A stretch of 64,000 nt of DNA, from NCBI GenBank assembly GCA_008828725.1, contig MEHQ01003564.1, positions 323,906 through 387,905 of the forward strand. Direction: 5' to 3'. Numbering within the stretch: position 1 is the first letter of the stretch; each line of letters starts with the position of its first letter. This DNA is from Saccharina japonica (taxonomy: Eukaryota > Sar > Phaeophyceae > Laminariales > Laminariaceae). This document shows positions 47,374-57,888 of this stretch, in pieces. The notes beneath the pieces are model-generated. The model was given only the letters and a program-made list of their open reading frames with translations. It searched no databases and was not told the DNA's origin. The position numbers and the translations under genes were made by a program.

Positions 47374-50300
47374 CGATCGTGGTCACCATCGTCATCGTCG
47401 TCGTCGTCATCATCATCATCATCGCCGTCGCCGTCGCCGTCGCGGCCGCTGCCATCACCATCCTCTTCACCACGACCCCGGGGGAAGTCCAGCTCCTGCG
47501 AGACGGGGGCTCCCTTCACCAGGAAGGCGGCAGCCTCCTCGGGGGCTAGCTTCGACATGAGTTCGTTCGCGCGAGTCTCGGTGAGCCCCTTGGCGTTCAG
47601 GGAGTTGAACCGGTTTTTTATGGCGTTTTCCGACCTGCCCTCCAGAATCCTCGACATCTCGCTCCACTTGTTGCCGAGCTGTCTCTGCGCCTCGCACAGG
47701 ATTTGGTCCTCCTGGTTGGGGCAGGTTTCATTTTTATCAGGGCAGCAAAGGGGAGGGGGGGTTGGGTATGCGTGATCACAATCGGTTGTATGTACGTAGT
47801 CGAGGGTAACGGAAGCGGTAGCGGTGTCGGGACGGCAGCGGTTGTAGTAGGGGGTAAAGGTAACCTTGGGGGTTGTAGTCGGGAGTTACGGCAAAGATGA
47901 CTACAAGGCAGACAGTAACTGCGTGTTGCTGCTGCTGTACGTATATATACGAGTAGTGCTGCACCAATGCTGTACTACTGCTGTACGTGAAAAAGTAAAT
48001 GATGCAGTACTGCTGCTGTGCTGCTTGCTCTATATACGTGCGTGAAGTAGTGCTTGCTGCTGCATACAGCATTCACTGCTGCTGTGCTGCTGCTGCTGTA
48101 CCGCTCGCTGTATGGCAATTAATAAACATGTTTCTGCGGCATGTCAACTTGAGTCGCCCCGCGGGGACCGCCCCACTCCCCGAAGGGGAGCCTTGTATTT
48201 AAAAGTTTTTTTTTTTTTTTTTTTGCCGTTCGGCGTGTTTTTCTCCGCGATCTCTCGCCCGATCCCCTCGTCGCTCGGCCCGGGCGCCGGGGAAAGGGGC
48301 ATCATGCTCTCGAGACCTTGGACCAGTCATAATATGGTGAGCCCCGGGAGATATGAACTCCCAATCTTAACGATATTGCCATAGACGTTTAAGCGTGCCG
48401 CGTGCCGTGTGTCACGCGTGCGTGTGCCGTGTAAGGTGAGCTGTTGTACATGAAGGATACAACACCTACTGGTATGCTTATGTTATTTGCTGATACCTGG
48501 TGTGCTTGATGGTTTTCATTTCGTTCTTGCGCCATCCCCCTTCGTAGTCACATGCCAGAGGGAAACCTTGAGTGGTGAGCCAGGTCCATCTATATATGGT
48601 ACCTGGTACATCACAAGGGTGTCGCGCCGCCCAACTCTTTTGACCGTGCACAAAAAAACAAAACAAAAAACACACATACAAACACAAAAAAACTATTCAA
48701 GGGAGGCAGTAAAGTAGCGCGAGCGACGACCGATCCAAGCAGACGCCTGAGGAAACACCGTTCCCTCACCTCGGCTGTCCACTCTCCCTTCTTCACCCGC
48801 TCGTCGACGTGGTTATGCCATCTCTCCCTGCACTGCTTGCCCGAGCGCCCGGGAAACGCCCTTGCCAGCAAGTTCCTGGAAAGTGGTAAGAGATTTGTAC
48901 GCGCGCCGGGAGTTGGCGTTCAGTTGCGGGTGCGATTGCGTGGGGGAGGAAGCAGGTTGAGACAAAAAAAACAAAAAACAAAAAAAAACTAGTAAGTGTC
49001 TTCTCCCTCTCTCTTGTGATCGTGTGTTCACGACTCTCGCTCTTTTTGGTCGCTGGCACAAGGGTTGTGCGTGACTTCGAGCTCTGCGACCTCTACCCGC
49101 TCTCACCATTTCTTGGCGCCGTACTCTTCGACTAGGCGCTTCAAGTGGTCGTCCTCTTCCGAAGACCATGGGCCCTTCACCGGCGTCTCTTTCACTTCTT
49201 GCCACCTGCACACGTGCGCACGAACACCGAGGGAGACGAGGCGGCTGTAAGAAGAAAGACAAGACAAACGCAAAAAACACGCAAGAAACAAACAACGAAA
49301 AAAATAAAACGAAAAACAGAGTCCTTGACAGCAGTATACCTCCTTTTCGACCTGCTCGCGCGTTGCGCGCAGGTACCCGAGGGAGACAAAACAACCATAT
49401 ACAAAAAAGAGGAGAGTCGAAAAAAAAACGTAAAAACAAAACGGTGAAAAGGAAAAAGGGTGACGCGCGCTTTGACGGCCACGAATGTTGTGGCTGAACA
49501 CGGCCTGTACCGTTTTTGTCTCGATCGTGTCCAACAAATGGGGTCTGGACCCGACGAGCAGAGCAGAGTAGGGTAGAGTAGAGTAGAGTAGAGTAGGGTA
49601 GGGTAGGGTAGGGTAGGGTTGGAACCGTGTTGCCTACGCGCGTGCTTGCTTGCGTGCGTGTTTGTTTGCGGCAATTTATTGTTTATTTACTTTTCCGTCC
49701 CGTCGTTTTTNGGGTAGGGTAGGGTAGGGTAGGGTAGGGTAGGGTAGGGTAGGGTAGGGTAGGGTAGGGTAGGGTAGGGTAGGGTAGGGTAGGGTAGGGT
49801 AGGGTAGGGTAGGGTAGGGTAGGGTAGGGTAGGGTAGGGTAGGGTAGGGTAGGGTAGGGTAGGGTAGGGTAGGGTAGGGTAGGGTAGGGTAGGGTAGGGT
49901 AGGGTAGGGTAGGGTAGGGTAGGGTAGGGTAGGGTAGGGTAGGGTAGGGTAGGGTAGGGTAGGGTAGGGTAGGGTAGGGTAGGGTAGGGTAGGGTAGGGT
50001 AGGGTAGGGTAGGGTAGGGTAGGGTAGGGTAGGGTAGGGTAGGGTAGGGTAGGGTAGGGTAGGGTAGGGTAGGGTAGGGTAGGGTAGGGTAGGGTAGGGT
50101 AGGGTAGGGTAGGGTAGGGTAGGGTAGGGTAGGGTAGGGTAGGGTAGGGTAGGGTAGGGTAGGGTAGGGTAGGGTAGGGTAGGGTAGGGTAGGGTAGGGT
50201 AGGGTAGGGTAGGGTAGGGTAGGGTAGGGTAGGGTAGGGTAGGGTAGGGTAGGGTAGGGTAGGGTAGGGTAGGGTAGGGTAGGGTAGGGTAGGGTAGGGT

Positions 50301-53300
50301 AGGGTAGGGTAGGGTAGGGTAGGGTAGGGTAGGGTAGGGTAGGGTAGGGTAGGGTAGGGTAGGGTAGGGTAGGGTAGGGTAGGGTAGGGTAGGGTAGGGT
50401 AGGGTAGGGTAGGGTAGGGTAGGGTAGGGTAGGGTAGGGTATGGTAGGGCAGAGAGTAGGGTAGAGTAGAGTAAGTAGAGTAGAGTAGAGTAGAGTAGAG
50501 TAGAGTAGAGTAGAGTAAAGTAGAGTAGAGTAGAGTAGGGCAGAGTAGAGCAGAGCGGAGTAGACCAGTAGAGTAGACCAGGACAGAGCAACAACGCCAC
50601 CAATGCGCGACTGGAAATGCAGCAGTATATGGATGGGCGAGAGGCGACGGCTGGGATGGACCTGTCGATACGGAATAAATAACGGGGGGAGCCTCAACGA
50701 GTCAGCTACCGCGATCGCCCCCGATATCAATAATTCATACCAGGTACCAGTATACAGTTAGCAGATTGCTTTGACCACTAAACGTGTGAGCCTACCGTGA
50801 GCCTACGACGATTTTACCATCAGGCTATGGGATACTGACTGTGCATCGAAGTGTTATGATAGTGCCAGTTAATAACTCCACAACACGATACTATTACCTG
50901 GTACTTGGTACACTGCTGTACGTAGCTCTAATTGTTTCGATTAAATATACTGGTACCCGGGTATAACGACACCACGAGGTCTGACACTACTACGTACTGG
51001 TCTAGACTGTTCTCTCCATACACCTGATCATTAACAGCTACAAATACAAGCATGCACTCCGCGAGGTACTCGTACTCTACCGACACGCTTGCCCCCACAC
51101 AGCAGCAGCAGCAGCAACAAACAGTTATTTAGTCTGAAAAAATACCACTCACGGCAAGACTTCCCATGGCCGACAAAAACGTTATCGCCCAGGGTAAAAC
51201 TACATAGGCGAGGAGGAGGAGCGCGTCGTCCGCTGCAACACGCCCCGCCCCGCCCATAGGACAATGCGAACGAGACACACTGCAGCAGCACCACCGCAAC
51301 GTCCCAGAGAGTGAGGGGGGAAAACCGACGAGCCACGTACAATTACCCGAAGAAAAAAAATCAGGGGCGTCACTCGAGCACCCTCAAGAGTTTGCGACAG
51401 CGGCGGCGGCGTTGGCGACGACGGCGGCATTTTTTTTTTCGGGATAACGAGGCAAGATGGCAGGGAGGCCCTTTGTCTACAAAAGGGCTGTCATGGCACT
51501 GCGTGCTTCCTGGGGGCTGGAAGGAGTCGGCAGCACCACGAGAGGCGGCGCGTGCGTACGGTAAGTACGCGTCAGCGCATCTTACGAAAAATAGAAACGG
51601 GGAGGATGAGCGCCCGTAAATAAGGGCATTACGTCGATCGACCTCCCCCCCGCCCCCCCCGCCTCCCTCTGACAATATCTGCAGGAGGTGCACACGTACT
51701 GCTGCCTCCGAGGATGCAGAGTGGAAGAAGAGGAACGGGCGTTGCTCCAAACGACGGCCGGCGTTCATGTCATCCGCAGATGTCCGCAAGCTCGAGCCCC
51801 TCTTCTCGGCATATCACCATCATATCATCACGTCATGACAGAAATGACATCCTCACGGACCTAAGGAAAGGCTTCCGCTACGTAAGCGAGAGAAGACATG
51901 CACAGCCAGCGACAGCAGCGGTATCGTATCGCAGCCGTGGAGACTGAGCTATGATACGCGGCGCATTCAACAGCAGCACCGGCATTGCTTTGGTACACAC
52001 ACGCAGAGCAGCAGCAGCAAGTAGCAACGCGGCTGCTGCTTAACGAAGAAAGACCGCGCCCGAGGGGGGCGATGGCGTATTGATGAGTGTTCAACAATGC
52101 ATACATGTTCAGCGTGCCGACTGCTCACGTGTACGAGAGTGTTTCACGAAGTACTACATTGTTTTGTACTCGGAGTATGTTAAACGTGCCTCTATTTGCG
52201 GGGGGCCATAGTAAATAGGACCAAATATTGATAGTAAAAGTAAGTAAATATATAGGATTTTGTGTATACCGTAGGTCCTATTTACTAGTACTTACTATGG
52301 TCCCTCTGTATGACTATTACGGAGGACCATAGTAAACAGGACCAAATGTTGTTATCAATAGTAAAAATAGGTAAATATGTCGTAGTTTTTTTTTGTGTAG
52401 CGGAGGTCCTATTTACTATGGCCCCACGTAATACTACCACTGCTGGGCAATACGGGTGATGATATGACACACCTCCTGGGTCGGATTTCAGAGCCAATCC
52501 GCTCGAAAACATGGGGGGGGGGAGCACACACAAGCAATTCGGTGGCCTCGGAAAGACCTCGTCGAAATCTGTGCAAAGCCTTACGTCGCTTGGCGTTTAC
52601 ACTCTTCTCAGTCGTCGAGGAAACCAGCTTCGCAAGTTCGTCCTATACAAAGAGGAGGGGGGGGGGGTGTACTCATGTCGTGCACGGCCGTAGTCATATT
52701 ACCATAGACCCTCGCATCCCTACAATGCCGGGACGGAGCACGTTGGGTTTTCACCAACCAGGCAGACAAGAGGGGGGGGGGGGGGGGGTTATCTTGAGTG
52801 TTTACGCGGTATGTATGTGCCGACTGCTGTCGAATTTTCTGTGGCCTTGCGTGTGTGACGGGGCGGACACATACACCGAGGAGGTGGCCACAACGGAAGG
52901 TCATTCTGTTGAGGGGGGAAAAAACTGACATAACAAGAAAAAAAGAAAAAAATGTCCTACTCAGTCCTACTTTAAAAAAATACTGCTTGTTGTATGGTAT
53001 CAGCATCGTCACAAACTACTATTAATAATAACTGTTAATACAAAATTAAGCACTTTCCCCTATACTCGTACTTAGTATAAGACACCGCCTGGATACTATT
53101 GCGCACAACAAATTGTTACATCACGCCAACAAAGTCGTTTCGCATCCTGTCGAGAAACAAGAAGCGTCGAGGCGCCACGACGCTTCCACGCACCACATCG
53201 GGGTTTAAAAAAAAGAGAATAGCAGGGGGGTCGCATAATGATGGCATACGCGAACGGTGGCTAGCTTGACTCTGAATCGGGCACCGACACCCGAAAACGT

Positions 53301-56300
53301 ATAAAGTACAAATACCACACAACACAGGGTAGGTGGTACCTGGTACTCTGTTGTAGCCTGGTAGTAAACATTAAGCTTTTTATCAGTTTTTTTTCAGACA
53401 GAAGGGATGGACTGCGACTGCTGCCCGAAATACAGCTTCCTAGCGCAGCCGTGCCCTGTACCCTGCAGATGGCAGGCACCGTGACGGGAATGTTAAACGC
53501 CAGGTCGGGGCGCAAGTGGCAACACGCCAACACACAGCCAACGAAACACGTTTGTTACTATAATGTGAAAAATAACTGTCATCAATTTTCATATTATTGT
53601 ATATACGTATTCACAGCTCCAAATTATCTCTTGGACCCCGAGTACAACACAGACCAGTGTACTTGTATCATATGAAAAGAAAACAAGCCGCCACGGTTTT
53701 TGCTTGGTCACTACTCGCATACACGACGAGTACCCATACCATTCATAATTAATACCATAAACAGCTGTGTATCAGTGGATACACAGAAATAACACACGCA
53801 CACACTTCAGGTTAAAAAATGCCTGTTGTTGAAATACCAGGTACGGTACAATACGTAAAAGTCCGCCCGCCCCGTGCTTTCGGCTCTCACCCCGCGTTTG
53901 GCGTGACTTTTCGCCAATCAAAAGCCTTGAGCGTCCAAGTCTGTCTTGCCTCTGGGCGGCTAAAGTTAAAAGTGTACGGACTGCAGCTGTGGTCGACTCT
54001 CTTGTGTCACCGTGAGCTGTGAGCTGTGAGTCGCCCAACAGATTGATACTGCAAATTACCGACGCATTCCGGACAACTCTACACTTCGACAGCGTTCAAC
54101 CAAAGCGTGAGTACAGGAAGCATCATCCCCTCCCCTCCCATCCCACCCCATCATTTCCCATCAAATCCTATCAGAATCCATCACCACCACCACCAGCACG
54201 GGCCTGAAAAAAACGGAAAGTTTTACTGCGCGCATGGACACTATTATATATGATGCGTAATATGATGCATGTAAACGTCCAATCACCTCGCATACCAGGT
54301 ACGTACAGATTGCCAGAAAAATATCATACCCCTGTTTGTAACGTACATATCATATGTACCAGCAAATAATAGGGCTGTGTAAGTTGCATGGACTTCACGA
54401 GTACGGGTACGGTTACCGTATAGTTGGGGTGGCGAAGCCAGCCCGCTCACTGAAGTTTAGTCGACTAAAGAGATCCCAAGACCCCCCCCCCCCCGCGGTC
54501 GGCTCCGTCTCGAAAGCGATGCGTGGTCAACGGTCATATTACTAAGAGTCCCCCCCCCGCCGAGAGGTGCCCCCGGGAGGCGTACCCGGAGGGCCCACCA
54601 GACGTGCCATCCGGAGGATCCCGCCGCCGACGCCAATCTGCGATACGACGTCTATACATACTCGAATCCGTATTGGCTTCATTTTTTTTTTGCCACAAAA
54701 AGTATCAGAAGAACCAAAAAAGCCTTCCTACAAGAAGGAAACCTGACAATTAATAGTCGGACAGTTAGCACTGCTTGCAATTAACCGTAATACTTCTACG
54801 TAGCCAACAAACAAATTTACTCTGCGGCTTTATAGCCAGCCAATTCACAGCTCTACTTAATACCTGTAAACAGTTGAAGAAAATACCATTAACACTCGTA
54901 TGCGCACTTTGTTATACTTCGAAGTAGTACACTACGAATATTATCGCAGTATATAGCTTCTTTATGCCCGAGATATTGCACAACGTCGATTCGGGGACAA
55001 AACTTACTACGTAGACTATTGAGTCTCGCTCACCCTCCCGACATGCACCGAAAAACGGAGCCAAAAACGGCCCAGAACGACGGGTAATCAGCTGCGGACT
55101 ACGAGTGATAACCGCGAAAACACTCAAGACACGACCCCTACGACGCGTGGGACGATTTTTGAAGCTGGTTTCCTCCACATCGGGGAGAAGTGTAAAAACG
55201 CTGGGCGGCACGTCTGTAGAATTATGCCGACGAGAGCTTTCTAACACCACCACCATTCTCATAGTGTGCGCCCTTCTAAGGCATGGCCCCTCTAAGGCAT
55301 GGCCCCTCTAAGGTATGGTCCCTCTAAGGCATGGCCCCTCGTATAAGGCATGGCCCCTCTAGGGCACGTTTTAGAAAAAATCCGCCCTCAAATTCATCCC
55401 CCAGGGGGTGTGTGCTATCTTGATGACAGCGTACGGTACCCGCCCAAAAACCACAGAAAGCCCCAGCACGTTTTGCATGTATCATACAGGCACGTTATCC
55501 TCATCCAGCCATCACGATCGCGCACCGCCCGTGTTTTATACTGGTGTGTACAGAGGACAAGCCGTACGATAGTTTATGCAGATAACTTGGGTAGTGTATG
55601 CTGTCTTGTGCTTGCCTCGAAGGAACACGTAGCCCTCGGCGAAATAACCTGGACCAGGTACGTACGCTACTCTTGTTTATACATATAAACTCGTACATTA
55701 ACAAGAGCCATCCATAAAGCTTGCGCTTTAAATCTTGAAGTAACACAAACAGAACAACTGGCGGCACGGGAATGGCGAAATGGCACGCTCATAGTCCCTG
55801 GGCACGTTCCTCATTGGGCTTTCTTTTATTATATATTTTTCCCGTTTTCTTTCCGTTTTCTTTCTGTCAACCTATTTGTGTTCGGTACTTTAGTTTGGTT
55901 TACTGTAGCTTGTGTATTTGGTGTATTTCGTACTCAGTACGTTGGCATAGCATTGCAGTTGTCTACAGTACGTAGCCTCCTTACTGAAATTACGACCACG
56001 TATCATCTCTTGTCTCGTAGTTTGTGACCACAGAGCTTGTATGCATCTCTCTAGGATGAAAGGGGCCACGGACGTTATGAATAGAGGTGCATAATCCTTC
56101 TACAAAACTTGCGATGCATTGTCTCTATATCGTAGTTTGTGACCATAAGAGATTGTATCCCTCTAGGATGAAGAATCAGCACGGACACTGGGCGTGCTGG
56201 ATTGGATCTCGGTGAGGTCTCGTGATTGGCGACCACAAAGGTTGAATCTCTCTATAAAATAGGAAGAAGAATCAACACGGACACAGGAGTTGCAGGAAGT

Positions 56301-57888
56301 CGATCGGTAGAAATGACGGTTTAATGCGAACAACATACATATGTACAACAACAAATTAGTTGTTGTATATAACGAAGTGCGTACGTTGCTGTAGCTGTTG
56401 TTATCTTCACACATCAAACCTTAAACCGTTATTTCTATCAACCCAACGACGCAGCCCGCGTCTGTACGAGTACGTACTGACTATCCTTCCCCATCAGCAC
56501 GGACACTGGGTGTGCTCCATACCAATGGGTAGAAACAAACGGCAACGCGAACAACACACGGACATGGATAAAAGAGCTATGTGGACACACAAGGACAGTC
56601 ACATCGATGTTGATAGTATCAAACGGGCATCTATATGCGAGCAGCGAAGGCACGTCGAGCGCACAAACTTAACCTACCCGCCGTTCTAGCGGGCGCTTGA
56701 CGGCTGCTGCAGCCGGCTGGCATGCCAATTTTGCTCGTACGCTGATGTTACGCTAATGTTGAAGTAATCTACAGCGTACCGGAGCGGGCAGCGTCATTCA
56801 CCCCCGTGTTTGACATGGCTTTTGGCCAATCAAGCCTCAAGCCTGCCTTGCACCCGGGGTACTAAACTGTACCTGGGATATTATGGTATACCTCTCGTAG
56901 AAGTCGGCGGTAGCAGATAATGTAGGTCTAAAACACACCCATTCTATGACGCCACAGACAACAACAGCATCAGTAAATAAGGGTATATACCTGGCACATA
57001 AAATACCACCGCTGCCGCACTGCGTACGGCGCACCCCCGTGTTTAATAATGGGTTCACGTAAACCCCTCTACCTTCACCTTTTCACATATTAATAGTTTC
57101 TAAATGTGTATGCGCACCAATGCACGATTGCACGTCTTTGGGGCACAAAACCCTTGGCATTATTACGTACCAGGTACCAGGTATGTAGAGAGTTGGGGTA
57201 CTTTTCGGAGTACTATTAATAATACTCGTATATAGTATAGACAAGTAACGCACCACGTCAACCACAGAACGGGGCAGCGGCAGCAGCACAGCAGCAGCAG
57301 CAGCTGCAGCTGCTGCAGAGAAAAGAGCACTGGCATACACGCGCGACCACCACCATCACCACCAGCTCACCGCATCACGGCCATGCATGCACATATGGCG
57401 CATACGCGCATACACACAAACACGACATAGCAATATACCAGGTATGCATTAAATACCAGGTACGAGTACTACCTGGTAGTTATAAACGACACACGTAACA
57501 CTCTGACACGACGACACCCGGCAAAATAAAATAAAAAGATCAAACAAGGGAAGGATATTCGATGACGACATTACTCTGTTTGCTCCAACGTGAGAAATAG
57601 AGAACGACACAAAAAATATGGAACGGACCTGTCCTCGCATTCCCTGGCCGTTACGGTGCCGGCGTCCCACTCGATGGCCGTCGCGATCTTGGCCCAATCC
57701 ACTTCGCCCGACCGGAGCACCAGATCCCTCAGCACGAGGTCCGTATCCTTGGTCCAAAGCATGTTCTCGAGATCGCTCCTCTCGCCGCTCTCGTCGCCGG
57801 ACGGCGAGGCTCCGGGGCCAGGCCGCTTGCTCGCGGCAGCCCTCGCTCCCGCTCTGCCGCCGCCTTTACCGCCGTGGGGCAGGGCCAT
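44942..57888 (-). CDS. R1R2R3-type MYB transcription factor
   Basis: Three-repeat MYB protein. Exons, from 5': 57888-57629, 49205-49107, 48875-48770, 47711 to roughly 47000, 46454-45535, 45116-44942. The first four junctions match in phase and rebuild one continuous domain. Start ATG is at 57888. R1 has W45, W65, W88 and a short insert. R2 has W100, W120, W139 (PGRSGKQCRERWHNH). R3 has W152, W171 and F190 (GRSENAIKNRF). The following exon encodes an Asp run and poly-Gly. The next is Ser/Gly/His-rich and ends at a strong donor (GTAAGC, 45534). A last exon ending TGA at 44942 fits in phase (VVTAALRDIISIARKYL), but that junction is tentative, as is the donor closing exon 4. Three-repeat MYBs regulate cell-cycle genes in animals and plants; that role is by family only. 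Intron 1 is 8.4 kb, far longer than the others. Confidence 0.88.
49711..50440 (+). repeat. (GGGTA)n pentanucleotide satellite in MYB intron 1
   Basis: About 145 near-perfect GGGTA units follow an ambiguous base at 49711. Flanks are interrupted GAGTA/GGGTA repeats (49562-49620 and 50440-50570), which look like decayed edges. The array is telomere-like in composition but not the usual TTAGGG or TTTAGGG. Array length is unreliable because of the adjoining gap base. The long Pro-Thr-Leu-Tyr frames on the - strand are repeat artefacts. Confidence 0.97.
52201..52425. mobile_element. Two hairpin miniature elements in tandem
   Basis: Units 52201-52304 and 52321-52425 each start with GGNCCATAGTAAAYAGGACC and end with its reverse complement. 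The inside of each is AT-rich (CCAAATRTTG, GTAAATAT). They lie in MYB intron 1. Confidence 0.85.
52651..52790 (-). repeat. Poly-C-tailed dispersed module, copy B7 (inverted)
   Basis: On the + strand a G-run and GTGTACTCATGTCGTGCACG are followed by the B core and CACGTTGGGTTTTCACCAAC, then another G-run at 52770-52788. It lies in MYB intron 1. Confidence 0.85.
54501..54557 (+). repeat. Degenerate module A6 between C-runs
   Basis: CTCCGTCTCGAAAGCGATGC and GTGGTCAACGGTCA are followed by a C-run. This copy is the most diverged of module A. Confidence 0.75.
55275..55367 (+). repeat. 18-bp tandem repeat, about 5 units
   Basis: Units of AAGGCATGGCCCCTCT lie in MYB intron 1. The fourth unit boundary carries a small insertion. 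Confidence 0.9.
56010..56320 (+). repeat. Degenerate ~110-bp repeat, about 3 units
   Basis: Blocks with GTAGTTTGTGACCA, TTGTATSCMTCTCTCTA, GATGAA and CACGGACAC recur three times with decreasing similarity. A further CACGGACACTGGGTGTGCT occurs near 56500. Confidence 0.7.

Noticed and set aside
48331-48400. tRNA-like 3' half on the - strand (T-arm, GGGGCTC and CCA)
   Set aside because: The T-arm pairs perfectly, but no matching 5' acceptor strand lies within reach. It could be a tRNA fragment or a retroelement primer-binding site (TGGTGAGCCCCGGGAG on +), but no flanking long terminal repeat was seen.
49683-50730. Very long - strand open frames of Pro-Thr-Leu-Tyr repeats
   Set aside because: They are translations of the (GGGTA)n satellite. 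A pentamer array without a stop stays open in every frame.
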